From RGIG5299 sp045588575 (GTDB lineage Bacteria; Bacillota; Clostridia; Oscillospirales; RGIG5299), in the NCBI GenBank assembly GCA_045588575.1, contig JAZNEJ010000008.1:186001-250000 (forward strand): 64,000 bases of DNA. Direction: 5' to 3'. Position numbers and translations under genes: made by a program. Under the pieces are notes generated by a model. The model saw only the letters and a program-made list of their open reading frames with translations, ran no database searches and was not told the origin of the DNA. This document shows positions 23,891 to 33,527 of the stretch, one piece after another (position 1 is the first letter of the stretch; each line of letters starts with the position of its first letter).

Positions 23891-25822
23891 ATGTCCGAAC
23901 AAAATAACAATTTGGAAACAGCTCCCAAGTATGACGAAAATCAAATACAGGTGCTTGAAGGATTAGAGGCGGTCAGAAAACGTCCCGGTATGTATATCGG
24001 AACAACCTCATCAAGAGGTCTTCACCACCTTGTAAACGAAATCGTCGATAACTCAATAGACGAGGCGCTTGCGGGCTACTGCTCTAAAATTACCGTTAAG
24101 GTAAAGAAAGGCGAAATAATTGAAGTATCCGATAACGGAAGAGGCATTCCGGTCGGACTTCACCCCAAAATGGGAATTCCCACCCTTGAAGTCGTATTCA
24201 CGGTGCTTCACGCGGGCGGAAAGTTCGGCGGCGGCGGATATAAGGTTTCGGGCGGTCTTCACGGTGTTGGCGCATCGGTTGTTAATGCGCTTTCCGAGTG
24301 GCTCGAGGTAGTGGTATCCGACGGTAAAAAGCTTTACAAAATGCGCTTTGAAAGAGGCAAGACCGTTTTACCCATGACCGTAATCGGCGATTCAAACGGC
24401 GAAACGGGCACAACCGTTACCTTCAAGCCCGACGCTCTCATTTTCGAGGAAACCGTTTACGATTACGAGATATTACTTACCCGTTTAAGAGAGCAGGCAT
24501 TCTTGAATGCAGGCGTTAATATCGAGCTCACCGACGAAAGAGGCGAGGAAATTGTTTCCGACGACCTTAAATACGACGGCGGTATAAGAGATTACGTTAA
24601 ATATATCAATTCCAAGAAATCCGCAGAAAATATAAGCGATATTATCTACGTTTCGGGCATGAAAGGCACCTCAACCTGCGAGGTTGCGCTCCAATATACC
24701 GACGCTTATAACGAGATGATGCTTTCGTTTGCCAACAACATCAACACCGTTGACGGCGGTACTCACGAGGCAGGCTTCAAATCGGCGCTCACCAAGGTAA
24801 TTAACGATTACGCCAAGAAATATAACTTCATTAAAGACGGCGATAAGGGCCTTTCGGGCGACGACGTAAGAGAAGGCATAACGGCGGTTATCTCGGTTAA
24901 GCTGGTTGAAGCGCAGTTTGAAGGTCAAACCAAGGGCAAGCTCGGAAACAGTGAGATAAGAAGCTTCGTAGACGGTTTGGTTTACGATAAATTAACCGAT
25001 TATTTTGAAGAAAATCCCGCAGTTGCAAAGGTAATTTTAGATAAAGCGCTCACCGCGCTTCGAGCAAGAGAAGCGGCAAGAAGAGCAAGAGAGCTTGAAA
25101 GAAGAAAATCCCCGCTCGACAGTAACTCGCTTCCCGGCAAGCTTGCCGACTGTCAGGAAAGAGACCCTGCAAAAACCGAAATATTCATAGTAGAGGGCGA
25201 CTCTGCGGGCGGAAGCGCAAAGGGCGGAAGAGACAGAGCCTTCCAAGCAATTTTACCTCTTTGGGGCAAAATGCTTAACGTTGAAAAAGCAAGAATAGAT
25301 AAGGTTTACAACAACGAAAAATTAACTCCCGTTGTAACGGCGCTCGGCACAGGCTTGGGCGAGGATTTCAACATTGAAAAGCTCCGTTACGGCAAGGTTA
25401 TTATAATGGCCGATGCCGACGTTGACGGCGCACACATCAGAACTCTTTTACTTACCTTCTTCTTCAGATATATGAAGCCTTTAATAGAAAACGGCCACGT
25501 TTATCTCGCACAGCCGCCGCTTTACAAGGTTTCGAAGGGCAAGGTTGAAAAATACGCTCACACCGAAGAGGAAAGAATAAGATATCTCGAAGAAATGGGA
25601 CAAGATGCAATCGTTCAGCGCTACAAAGGTCTTGGTGAAATGAACCCCGACCAGTTAAGAGAAACCACAATGCTCCCCGAAAATCGAGTTATGGTTCAGG
25701 TAACACTCGAGGACGCCGTTAAGGCAGACGAAATTTTCACCGTTTTAATGGGTGATAAGGTTGAACCCAGAAGAGAATTCATTGAAGCAAACGCAAAATA
25801 CGTTAACAATCTCGACGTATAA
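23891..25822 (+). CDS. gyrB: DNA gyrase subunit B
   Basis: About 643 residues. GHKL ATPase with 'NEIVDNSIDEALAG', 'DNGRGIPVG' and 'GGLHGVGASVVNAL'; TOPRIM motifs 'VEGDSAGGSAKGGRD' and 'MADADVDGAHIRTLL'; C-terminal 'RYKGLGEMNPDQL'. ATG 23891 is preferred because AAAGG is 10 bases ahead; an in-frame ATG at 23873 overlaps that site. With GyrA it introduces negative supercoils. Confidence 0.97.
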   Translation: MSEQNNNLETAPKYDENQIQVLEGLEAVRKRPGMYIGTTSSRGLHHLVNEIVDNSIDEALAGYCSKITVKVKKGEIIEVSDNGRGIPVGLHPKMGIPTLEVVFTVLHAGGKFGGGGYKVSGGLHGVGASVVNALSEWLEVVVSDGKKLYKMRFERGKTVLPMTVIGDSNGETGTTVTFKPDALIFEETVYDYEILLTRLREQAFLNAGVNIELTDERGEEIVSDDLKYDGGIRDYVKYINSKKSAENISDIIYVSGMKGTSTCEVALQYTDAYNEMMLSFANNINTVDGGTHEAGFKSALTKVINDYAKKYNFIKDGDKGLSGDDVREGITAVISVKLVEAQFEGQTKGKLGNSEIRSFVDGLVYDKLTDYFEENPAVAKVILDKALTALRAREAARRARELERRKSPLDSNSLPGKLADCQERDPAKTEIFIVEGDSAGGSAKGGRDRAFQAILPLWGKMLNVEKARIDKVYNNEKLTPVVTALGTGLGEDFNIEKLRYGKVIIMADADVDGAHIRTLLLTFFFRYMKPLIENGHVYLAQPPLYKVSKGKVEKYAHTEEERIRYLEEMGQDAIVQRYKGLGEMNPDQLRETTMLPENRVMVQVTLEDAVKADEIFTVLMGDKVEPRREFIEANAKYVNNLDV

Positions 25823-25846
25823 TTTAGAGTATAGGAGAAAGACGCT

Positions 25847-28381
25847 TTGGAACAGGATTTAATAAATTTAAGCGAAGACTCCGCCGGAAAAATAATACCC
25901 GTTCCGGTAGAAAAGGAAATGAAAAGCGCATACATAGACTATGCCATGTCGGTTATAGTCGGCAGAGCGCTCCCTGATGTTCGCGACGGCTTAAAGCCGG
26001 TTCACAGAAGAATACTTTATACTATGTATGAAGCAAATTTGCTTCCCTCGAAGCCCTACCGCAAATCTGCCACCACGGTTGGCGACGTTTTGGGTAAATA
26101 TCACCCCCACGGCGACCAGTCGGTTTACGATGCAATGGTCAGAATGGCGCAAACCTTCTCGCTTCGCTACCCGTTAATAGACGGTCAGGGTAACTTCGGC
26201 TCGGTGGACGGCGACCCGCCTGCCGCATACCGTTATACCGAGGCAAGAATGAGCAAAATGTCGGTTGAAATGCTCACCGATATTGAAAAAGAAACCGTTA
26301 AAATGGACCCCTCCTTCGACGAAAAGAACAAGGAGCCCTCGGTTTTGCCTTCAAGATTCCCCAATCTTTTGGTTAACGGCTCAAACGGTATTGCCGTTGG
26401 TATGGCAACCTCAATTCCGCCCCATAACTTAAACGAGGTTATTGCGGCGATTGACTGCATTTTAGATAATCCCGAGGCAACCCTTGCCGACGTTATGGAG
26501 CACTTAAAAGGCCCCGATTTCCCCACCGCAGGTATAATTATGGGCAGAAGCGGCATAAGAGCGGCTTATGCAACGGGCAGAGGCAAGGTTAGAGTTAGAG
26601 CAAGAGCCGAAATTGAAGAAGTAAAGGGACGTTTCCGCATAAACATAACCGAGCTTCCTTATCAGGTTAACAAGGCAAGACTCATTGAAAATATTGCCGA
26701 TTTGGTTAAAGAAAAGAGAATTGAAGGCATTTCTGACCTTCGCGACGAATCCGATATTAAGGGTATGTCGGTTATAGTTGAGCTTAAAAGAGACGCCAAC
26801 CCGCAGGTTGTTTTAAATAATCTCTATTCAATGACTCAGCTTGAAGACACGCAGTCTATAATTCTCTTGGCGCTTGTTAACAATCAGCCCAAGGTAATGT
26901 CTATAAGAGAGGTTTTAGACCACTATATAGCATTCCAGAAAGAAATAATTACCAAAAGAACGCAGTTTGACCTTAAAAAAGCGGCTGCGAGAATGCACAT
27001 CGTTGAAGGTCTTTGCAGAGCGCTCGATATTATCGACGATATTATCGCCTTAATACGCGCATCGAAAAATACCGCGTCTGCAAAAGAAGCCTTAATGGCA
27101 ACCTACGGCTTTACCGAAATTCAGGCTGAAGAAATCGTTAATATGCGTCTTGCAAGATTAACCGGTCTTGCAAGAGAAGAGCTTGAAAACGAATATAACA
27201 ACTTAAAGGCTCTTATTGAAGATTATAACGATATTTTGGCACGTCCCGAAAGAGTTGCCGAAATATTCAGAGAAGAGCTTCACGCAATAGGCAAGAAATT
27301 CGGCGATGAAAGACGCACCGAAATTTCGGCAATTGAGAACGAAATAGATATTGAAGACTTAATTGAAGAGCAGGATTGCGTTTACACCTACACTCATTTC
27401 GGCTATATTAAGCGTCAGCTTCAGGAAGCTTATAAGGCTCAGAGAAGAGGCGGCAGAGGCGTTTCGGGTATGAAAACCCGTGAAGAAGACTTTGCCGAAA
27501 AGATTTTCACCGGCTCAACTCACGATTACGTTCTTTTCTTCACCGATAAGGGCAGAGTTTTCAGAGTTAAGGGCTATGAAATTCCCGAATCGAGCAGAAA
27601 CTCCAAGGGTATGAACATAGTAAACCTCATTCCGCTTGAAGCAGAGGAAAAGGTTTACACCATGATAACAATTAAGAGCTTTGAGGAAGATAAATGTCTT
27701 CTCTTCGTTACCAAAAACGGAACCGTTAAGAGAACTGCGCTTAAAGAATACGTAAACGTAAGAAAAACGGGACTGATTGCAATCGGTCTTGACGAGGGCG
27801 ATGAGCTTGTAACCGTGCTTCTCACAAGCGGTAACGATAACGTTATGCTCGGCACTAAAAACGGTATGATGATTAAGTTTAACGAGGAAGACGCCAGACT
27901 TATGGGCAGAACCGCTCACGGCGTTAGAGGCATTAAGCTTAAAGAGGACGACTGCGTTATAGATGCAGGCATTGAAACCGAGGGCTGCTCGGTATTAACC
28001 GTTACCGAAAACGGCTTCGGAAAGAGAACCGCATCCGATGAATACAGAATGCAAACCCGTGGCGGCACAGGCATTTTGAACTATAAGCTTGCCGAGAAAA
28101 CAGGCCTTGTTTCAGGCTTTAAAATGGTAAACGGCGAAGAGGACGTAATTTTAATTGCCTCAAACGGCGTTATTATAAGAACCGACGTTGCAAGCATCTC
28201 GGTAATAGGCAGAGCCACCTCGGGCGTTAAGGTAATGCGCCTTGAAGGAACCGATGCAAAGCTTGTTGGCATTGCAACGGTTGAAAAGGAAGAGGAAGCT
28301 TCCGAAATTTCGGAAGAAAACCCCGAAACCGCTCCAGAAACCGTTGAAAACACAACCGAAAACACCGAAAAAGGAGAATAA
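25847..28381 (+). CDS. gyrA: DNA gyrase subunit A
   Basis: 844 residues from a TTG start (AGGAGAAA 8 bases ahead). Catalytic Tyr in 'AAYRYTEARMS'; the quinolone-determining region has 'HPHGDQSVYDAMVRMAQ', with Gln-Ser-Val where Escherichia coli has Ser83-Ala-Val. The GyrA box 'QRRGGRG' shows a true supercoiling gyrase, not topoisomerase IV. The last 30 residues are an acidic Glu-rich tail, a feature known to modulate activity. 24 bases after gyrB. Confidence 0.97.
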   Translation: MEQDLINLSEDSAGKIIPVPVEKEMKSAYIDYAMSVIVGRALPDVRDGLKPVHRRILYTMYEANLLPSKPYRKSATTVGDVLGKYHPHGDQSVYDAMVRMAQTFSLRYPLIDGQGNFGSVDGDPPAAYRYTEARMSKMSVEMLTDIEKETVKMDPSFDEKNKEPSVLPSRFPNLLVNGSNGIAVGMATSIPPHNLNEVIAAIDCILDNPEATLADVMEHLKGPDFPTAGIIMGRSGIRAAYATGRGKVRVRARAEIEEVKGRFRINITELPYQVNKARLIENIADLVKEKRIEGISDLRDESDIKGMSVIVELKRDANPQVVLNNLYSMTQLEDTQSIILLALVNNQPKVMSIREVLDHYIAFQKEIITKRTQFDLKKAAARMHIVEGLCRALDIIDDIIALIRASKNTASAKEALMATYGFTEIQAEEIVNMRLARLTGLAREELENEYNNLKALIEDYNDILARPERVAEIFREELHAIGKKFGDERRTEISAIENEIDIEDLIEEQDCVYTYTHFGYIKRQLQEAYKAQRRGGRGVSGMKTREEDFAEKIFTGSTHDYVLFFTDKGRVFRVKGYEIPESSRNSKGMNIVNLIPLEAEEKVYTMITIKSFEEDKCLLFVTKNGTVKRTALKEYVNVRKTGLIAIGLDEGDELVTVLLTSGNDNVMLGTKNGMMIKFNEEDARLMGRTAHGVRGIKLKEDDCVIDAGIETEGCSVLTVTENGFGKRTASDEYRMQTRGGTGILNYKLAEKTGLVSGFKMVNGEEDVILIASNGVIIRTDVASISVIGRATSGVKVMRLEGTDAKLVGIATVEKEEEASEISEENPETAPETVENTTENTEKGE

Positions 28382-28384
28382 ACA

Positions 28385-29254
28385 ATGAAAAAAATACTCT
28401 CCGTATTATTAGCATCAATTTTACTTGTTTCTTCCGCCTTTGTTTTATCGTCTTGCGCCGCTCCCGATGCAAGCGGAATAAGAGCAGCCGTTTTGGCGGC
28501 AAACGATAAAATCATGGCAGAAAAGAAATACAGCTTCGTTTCGGAGGAAATTGTTTCAATAACCGAAAACGGCGTGGCCACCTCGTTTAAAGATGCATAT
28601 TCCTATATAAAAGCAACGGGCGCATTGGTTGAGGGCGCAAACGAGGTTACAAGATTTAACTATGAGCAAACCTCCTCAATAAAAATTCAAAACGCCGAAA
28701 GCAAGGGCGAATATAAGGCAACCGCCGTTTTAAAGAAATTTTTAGACGAAACGGGCAAGCTTTATTACTCGCTTGAAGAAACCGGCGAGGAGAGCATTAA
28801 AACAATCTCTAAAACGTTCAGCGAGGGCGTTAGCTTTGAAAGCATAAAAGAAAACTACGAAAAGCTTGTAATGCACAACGTAACCGATTACGCTCTTAAA
28901 AACGTTTCGAAATCGGTTGTTTCAAACGAAACCACCTATATTGCCGAAGTTGACGGAAACGTTTTAAATAACGAGTTTATTAAGGTTTATTTGGGCTCGC
29001 TCGGTATTTTGGGCGAAGAGTTTGCTTTCGAGCAGGAAAGAGCCAGTGTAATTTACGTTATAAATGCCGATGGCTATCTCGTTTACAGCTTCGTAATCGT
29101 TTCGGGCTCGCTTTCAATTACCGAAAACGGCGTTAACCGCACGGTTGAGTTTAACTATCAAAAGGGCTCGAAGGCAATAAAATGGGGCGACGTAACCATT
29201 ACCCCCGTTACCGACGTTGAAAGCTATCTTCCCGCAACACCCGACCAAGAGTAA
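28385..29254 (+). CDS. Lipoprotein, unknown function, gyrA operon end
   Basis: 289 residues with signal peptide and lipobox 'FVLSSC' (Cys near 25). The mature part is rich in beta strands, Glu and Lys, with 'AYSYIKATGAL' and 'VIYVINADGYLVYSFV' segments resembling LppX/DUF-type lipid-binding or sensor lipoproteins; I do not recognise the family. It starts 3 bases after gyrA and ends at a strong terminator (29261-29286), so it is last in the dnaN-gyrA transcript. Confidence 0.65.
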   Translation: MKKILSVLLASILLVSSAFVLSSCAAPDASGIRAAVLAANDKIMAEKKYSFVSEEIVSITENGVATSFKDAYSYIKATGALVEGANEVTRFNYEQTSSIKIQNAESKGEYKATAVLKKFLDETGKLYYSLEETGEESIKTISKTFSEGVSFESIKENYEKLVMHNVTDYALKNVSKSVVSNETTYIAEVDGNVLNNEFIKVYLGSLGILGEEFAFEQERASVIYVINADGYLVYSFVIVSGSLSITENGVNRTVEFNYQKGSKAIKWGDVTITPVTDVESYLPATPDQE

Positions 29255-29260
29255 AAAAAG

Positions 29261-29286
29261 AAAAACCGCAGTTTTCTGCGGTTTTT
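29261..29286 (+). terminator. Terminator of the gyrA region transcript
   Basis: AAAACCGCAG / CTGCGGTTTT stem with a TTTT-type loop and a T run. Confidence 0.9.
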
Positions 29287-29309
29287 TAATACAAAAGGAC
29301 TGACTTAAA

Positions 29310-30071
29310 ATGTATTTTGATACACACGCCCACTTAGACGACGAGCGCTTTAACGAAGAAAGAGAAGCTTTAATTGAAAGCTTTAAGGAAAACGGAATTT
29401 CACTCGTTATGAATATAGGCGCCGATATGCAGGGCTGTATAGACGGCGTTTCTATGGCAGAGATGCACGATGAAATTTATGCGGCGGTTGGAATTCATCC
29501 CGAATTTGCCGAAACGGTAAATGAAAAAACGCTTGAAACACTTTCAATTCTCGCAATTTCTTCAAAAAAGGTTAAGGCAATAGGAGAAATAGGGTTAGAT
29601 TATCATTACGATAACTTTGATAAGGAAGCGCAGAAAAAAGCGTTTCGCGCCCAAATGGAGCTTGCAAAAAAGCTTAATCTGCCCGTTATAATCCATTCAA
29701 GAGATGCCTATGCCGATACTCTTGAAATAATAAAGGAATATCCCGATTTAAAAAAGGTTATTCACTGCTTTTCGGGAAATAACGAAAACGCCAAGGAGCT
29801 CTTCGGTTTGGGTTGCTACGTCTCGTTTACCGGCGTAATAACCTTTAAAAACGCAAAAAAATTCGAAGAAATTTTAAAAGAGGCGCCGCTTGACAGAATA
29901 TTTTTTGAAACCGACTGTCCTTATATGGCTCCCGAACCCGTTAGAGGCACGGTGAATAACCCAATAAATGTCAAGCATATTGTTAAAAAAGCTGCGGAAA
30001 CTATCGGTATTGAAGCCGAAAAGCTTGCGGAAATTTCAACCGAAACCGCAAGGAAATTTTTTGAAATATAA
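29310..30071 (+). CDS. tatD: TatD family metal-dependent hydrolase
   Basis: 253 residues. 'DTHAHLDD' (HxH metal site, 4-11), 'AIGEIGLDYH' (Glu ligand, about 90-99), 'IHSRDA' (about 127), 'HCFSG' (about 152) and 'FETDCPYMAPEP' (final Asp) are the complete TatD metal set. TatD enzymes are 3'-5' DNA exonucleases implicated in repair. Start ATG after AAAAGGA. Confidence 0.93.
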   Translation: MYFDTHAHLDDERFNEEREALIESFKENGISLVMNIGADMQGCIDGVSMAEMHDEIYAAVGIHPEFAETVNEKTLETLSILAISSKKVKAIGEIGLDYHYDNFDKEAQKKAFRAQMELAKKLNLPVIIHSRDAYADTLEIIKEYPDLKKVIHCFSGNNENAKELFGLGCYVSFTGVITFKNAKKFEEILKEAPLDRIFFETDCPYMAPEPVRGTVNNPINVKHIVKKAAETIGIEAEKLAEISTETARKFFEI

Positions 30072-30077
30072 TCTTTT

Positions 30078-30112
30078 AAACGGCTTTGCCAACAGGCAAG
30101 GCCGTTTTTTTT
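30078..30112 (+). terminator. Terminator between tatD and the deacetylase
   Basis: AACGGCCTTGCC-type stem (AACGGCTTTGCC / GGCAAGGCCGTT) with AACA loop and eight T's. The T run runs into the TTGGAG ribosome site of the next gene, so termination must be partial or the next gene has another promoter. Confidence 0.85.
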
Positions 30113-30120
30113 GGAGTTTT

Positions 30121-30792
30121 ATGAAAAAAATAACGAAATGCCTGATAATATCTTTAACAGCAGTGTTGCTTTTTTCCTCTTTTAACGTGGGAAAGGCAGA
30201 AGAAAACAGAAAAGTTGATTTTTCAAAGCCGATGGTAGCTCTTACCTTCGACGACGGCCCCCGCAAAGGAACAACCGACGAGATTTTAAAAATCTTGGAG
30301 GAAGAAAATGTAAGAGCCACCTTTTTCGTGCTCGGTGAAATGGCGGCGAAAAACCCCGAAATTTTAAGAAAAATTTATCTTTCGGGAAACGAAATAGCAA
30401 ATCACACCTATAACCATCCCAATCTCAAAAAAATAAGCTTGGCAGAGGCCGAAAAAGAAATAAGAAAAACCGATGAAATTATTTTTGAAATAACGGGAAG
30501 CACGCCAAGACTTCTTCGCGCCCCCGGCGGAAACGTAACCGCCGAGCTTAAAGAGCTTTTTTTAGACCGCCGCTTCGTTTTGTGGACGGTTGATTCGCTT
30601 GACTGGAAATACCGTTCAACCGAGCATTTGATAAGCTTTTTTAAAACCGCTTCGCTTAAAAACGGCGATATAATTTTAATGCACGATATAAGAGAAACCA
30701 CAAAAGATGCATTAAGAGAGGTTATAAGAATTATAAAAAACAGAGGCTTTGAAATCGTAACCGTTTCGGAGCTTGAAATTTTCAACGGTTAA
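30121..30792 (+). CDS. Polysaccharide deacetylase (NodB domain), membrane-anchored or secreted
   Basis: About 224 residues from ATG 30121; upstream in-frame codons overlap tatD and are rejected. A short signal/anchor ('CLIISLTAVLLF') is followed by the NodB domain: 'ALTFDDGP' (catalytic Asp and metal Asp), 'HTYNHPNL' (two metal His), 'RAPGGN' and 'WTVDSLDW', 'LMHDIR'. Family 4 carbohydrate esterases remove acetyl groups from peptidoglycan (PdaA-like) or other glycans outside the cell. Short GGAG ribosome site. Confidence 0.9.
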   Translation: MKKITKCLIISLTAVLLFSSFNVGKAEENRKVDFSKPMVALTFDDGPRKGTTDEILKILEEENVRATFFVLGEMAAKNPEILRKIYLSGNEIANHTYNHPNLKKISLAEAEKEIRKTDEIIFEITGSTPRLLRAPGGNVTAELKELFLDRRFVLWTVDSLDWKYRSTEHLISFFKTASLKNGDIILMHDIRETTKDALREVIRIIKNRGFEIVTVSELEIFNG

Positions 30793-30802
30793 AAGGAAAT
30801 TA

Positions 30803-30831
30803 TTGACAAAACGTTGAAAATTTGTTAAAAT
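30803..30831 (+). promoter_or_regulatory. Promoter of the DUF4282-like gene
   Basis: TTGACA, 17 bases, TAAAAT; starts 10 bases after the deacetylase stop. Confidence 0.75.
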
Positions 30832-30859
30832 AATTAAAAAAATAAAAGGAGATATTATT

Positions 30860-31333
30860 ATGATTTCAAACGCAATAGTTTTAGTTATCGGCATTCTTTT
30901 GGCAATTGCCGCAACGGTCTTTCTTTTCATTAAGGTTCTTCCTTCCAAAAAAGACGGCACCTTCTCTAACAAGCTTTTACAGCACACTCACGATTATTTT
31001 AATTTCAAAAAGCTTTACATAGAGAGCATTCTCAAAGCCGTTTTTGCCTTTGCAACCGTTGCCACCGTTTTAATAGGCGTTTTAACCTTAACTCTCGGCA
31101 GCCTTATCGATTTTATTTCGCTCGTTTCAAGCGCAGTTCAATATAACGTTGAATTCGGCGAATTTATGCAGGTTTATTGGCCTTTCTTATGGCGCAATCT
31201 TTTAACCGGCTTATTCTATGCCGTTGTTGCTCCTCTTGCTTTGCGCTTGCTCTACGAGTTAATTATGATGTTCGTTTTACTCGTTAAAAACGTTATTGAA
31301 ATAAATAACAAAATGAAGAAAAAAGACGAATAA
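30860..31333 (+). CDS. Small membrane protein, DUF4282-like
   Basis: 157 residues with three predicted membrane spans (about 5-26, 62-90, 116-142) separated by a basic segment. The pair 'FNFKKLYIESILKAVFAF' and 'RLLYELIMMFVLLVKNVIEI' matches the DUF4282 layout, a family of unknown function. AAAAGGAG site, own promoter, shared terminator with the convergent amidase. Confidence 0.65.
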   Translation: MISNAIVLVIGILLAIAATVFLFIKVLPSKKDGTFSNKLLQHTHDYFNFKKLYIESILKAVFAFATVATVLIGVLTLTLGSLIDFISLVSSAVQYNVEFGEFMQVYWPFLWRNLLTGLFYAVVAPLALRLLYELIMMFVLLVKNVIEINNKMKKKDE

Positions 31334-31343
31334 TTAAAAAATT

Positions 31344-31374
31344 AAAAGACGGTGAATTTCACCGTCTTTTTTTT
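31344..31374 (+). terminator. Bidirectional terminator between convergent genes
   Basis: AAAGACGGTGAA / TTCACCGTCTTT stem with eight T's; also serves the amidase on the reverse strand. Confidence 0.88.
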
Positions 31375-33469
31375 ATGCCGAAAAATAATCGAAAACCGAG
31401 CGCGCAAGAGAACGGGCAACAACGTCTATGTTTTCTTCTTTTAAAAATTTATCATATTCGCAAATATTCGTCATATAGCCGCACTCGATTATAATTGAGG
31501 GTAAAAACGGAGTGTGGCAAATTATGTAGTCGCTTTTTGAAGATGCTTTTAAAGGCCAATGTGAATATTTTGAAACGTTTTCTGAAACGGTGTCGGAGAG
31601 TCGGCGGCTGTGCTCGTTTGCAAAAATGGTTAAAATTCCGCTTCTTCCCAGCGGGTTTGCCGCTTCGCTCACCGCGTTAAAATGAATTGATATTCCAATG
31701 TCGGCGTTTTCACGCTGATACCACGTTTTAACCACCGATGCGTAAAGCGTTTCGGTTGTTTTTTCATTTCTCGAAATAACAACCTCGGCACCGAGCGATT
31801 CAAGATAATGCTTGGTTTTGAGCGCCACTAAATAGTTAAGGTCGCGTTCCTTGAAATCGAAAGGACAGTCGGGACCTTGAGAGCCGCCAACGTTAACCGA
31901 GTGGCCCGCATCGAGCATTATTTTTATGTTTGAAAGAGGCTTATCACCCGAATTTGCCTTTTTGGGAATGCGAAATTTTATAATAACCGAATCGTTTTCA
32001 AAATAAGCATACCAACCCGAAAAATCGGTTTTTTCAAAGCATTTGAGGGTTATAGAGGTGTTAACGGACTCTTTTTTAATTTCAAAACCCTCAAAAAGAG
32101 GATTTTCAGATATGGCAAAACCATCTTTAAGCTCGGTGTTTTTCAGAACAATTTCAGCCCCGTTTTCCTTTTGCGAAACAGTGAAAAAAGGATTTCCCTC
32201 GGCGCTGAATTTTAAAACAAAAAAGGTGTCTTCAATAAAAGAGTCTTGTAAAGAAAGAGAGGGAGGCGGAAGCTCTTCGGTTTCGGTAACGGTTACGTAT
32301 TCCGTTTGAACGTAATAGCCTGAGGCAAGCAAAAAAACCTCAATTTCGGTGTCGTTTATTTTGTTTTGGGTTACAATTTTATCAACTATAACGTCTTTAA
32401 GACCGTCGGGGGCATATTTGGAATTTTCGTTTGAGGTAACGGGAATTTTTTCAAATAAAAGGGGATATCCCGTGCCGTTTATTACCGCCGTTTTACCAAT
32501 TTCACTCGGTTTTTCCGAGGCTTTGTTTTTTTCGGTTGTCTTTGCACCGAGCCTCGTTATTTTAAAGGTAAGCTCGTTTTCTCCGTTTTGCAAAACCACG
32601 GTGTTTTCACCGTAATTTAATTCTATTTTGGCGGTGAAAAGTCCGTTTGCGGTGCGTAAAACCTTGTTTCCGCCTGCGGTTAACGGAAAATTCGGGTTGC
32701 TTCCGCCCGTTAAATAGACAACGGAATATTTCGTTTCAAAATTTCTCGATGATGGAATTCCAACGGTTAAATCGGTCATATTTTTTCTTAAAGCAGGCGC
32801 AAAAACCGATGAAACGGCATCGGATACCGCATTTTCATTAGAAAGAATTCTTAAATTATCATAAAAAATTATTCCGTTTGAATTTTCCGAAAGCGTCTCG
32901 GCGTAACATTCCAAAACCTTTTCACAGTTTTCGGTTTTTTCGGAATTTGCCCTGTAAAACGAAAAAAAGCTTTCGCCTTTTACGGCAAAAATTTCATCTT
33001 CTTCTAAATAAAAAAAGGTTTTATGAGGGTATTTTGCTGCCAAAAAATCAGCGGTTTCGCGTGGAAGTGAAAAGTTAAAAAATATGCCCGAATTTAACTC
33101 GCTTTCGGCGTAAAAGGCGGTGTTTTCCAAATTTTCAAGAGTAACGAAAAAGGAAAAACCGTCTTTGTTTCCCTTAAAATCGTTAATGCCGTTTGGCAAG
33201 GTTATAATGCCCGAAAGACCGATTGATTTATAAATTGAAACCGATTTTTCGGTTGGAGATGCATCAAAAACGAAGCCGAAAAAGCTTTTATTCGGCTCGT
33301 AAAGCGTTTTAAATTGAGTGTAAAGATAGGGAAAAGCATCACGCTCGGGGGCAAAATCGCAAAACGGAAGAGAGGGCGCCGACAGACTTTTTTCGGGCGC
33401 TTTTTCACAGGATGAAAAAATAAAAAACGGGAAAATCAAGAAAATTAAAAATAAAAATGCCTTTTGCAT
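31373..33469 (-). CDS. N-acetylmuramoyl-L-alanine amidase (Amidase_3) lipoprotein with long N-terminal region
   Basis: About 698 residues. Start at 33469 is chosen because GAGGTG is 6 bases ahead and the M-Q-K signal peptide with 'FSSC' lipobox follows at once. The C-terminal ~170 residues are Amidase_3: 'KIMLDAGHS' (zinc His), 'FKERDLN' (zinc Glu), 'ISIHFNA' (zinc His) and 'IIIECGYMTN' (catalytic Glu). The ~500-residue N-terminal part is beta-rich, with an SH3/cell-wall-binding-like stretch and no family I can name. Cleaves the bond between muramic acid and the stem peptide at the cell surface; probably last of the 36555-31373 transcript (58 bases after the peptidase). Confidence 0.87.
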   Translation of the reverse strand: MQKAFLFLIFLIFPFFIFSSCEKAPEKSLSAPSLPFCDFAPERDAFPYLYTQFKTLYEPNKSFFGFVFDASPTEKSVSIYKSIGLSGIITLPNGINDFKGNKDGFSFFVTLENLENTAFYAESELNSGIFFNFSLPRETADFLAAKYPHKTFFYLEEDEIFAVKGESFFSFYRANSEKTENCEKVLECYAETLSENSNGIIFYDNLRILSNENAVSDAVSSVFAPALRKNMTDLTVGIPSSRNFETKYSVVYLTGGSNPNFPLTAGGNKVLRTANGLFTAKIELNYGENTVVLQNGENELTFKITRLGAKTTEKNKASEKPSEIGKTAVINGTGYPLLFEKIPVTSNENSKYAPDGLKDVIVDKIVTQNKINDTEIEVFLLASGYYVQTEYVTVTETEELPPPSLSLQDSFIEDTFFVLKFSAEGNPFFTVSQKENGAEIVLKNTELKDGFAISENPLFEGFEIKKESVNTSITLKCFEKTDFSGWYAYFENDSVIIKFRIPKKANSGDKPLSNIKIMLDAGHSVNVGGSQGPDCPFDFKERDLNYLVALKTKHYLESLGAEVVISRNEKTTETLYASVVKTWYQRENADIGISIHFNAVSEAANPLGRSGILTIFANEHSRRLSDTVSENVSKYSHWPLKASSKSDYIICHTPFLPSIIIECGYMTNICEYDKFLKEENIDVVARSLARSVFDYFSA

Positions 33470-33527
33470 AAACTTCACCTCGTAAAACATTATGCACAAG
33501 GCATAAAAACAATTCGGTTATAAAAAA

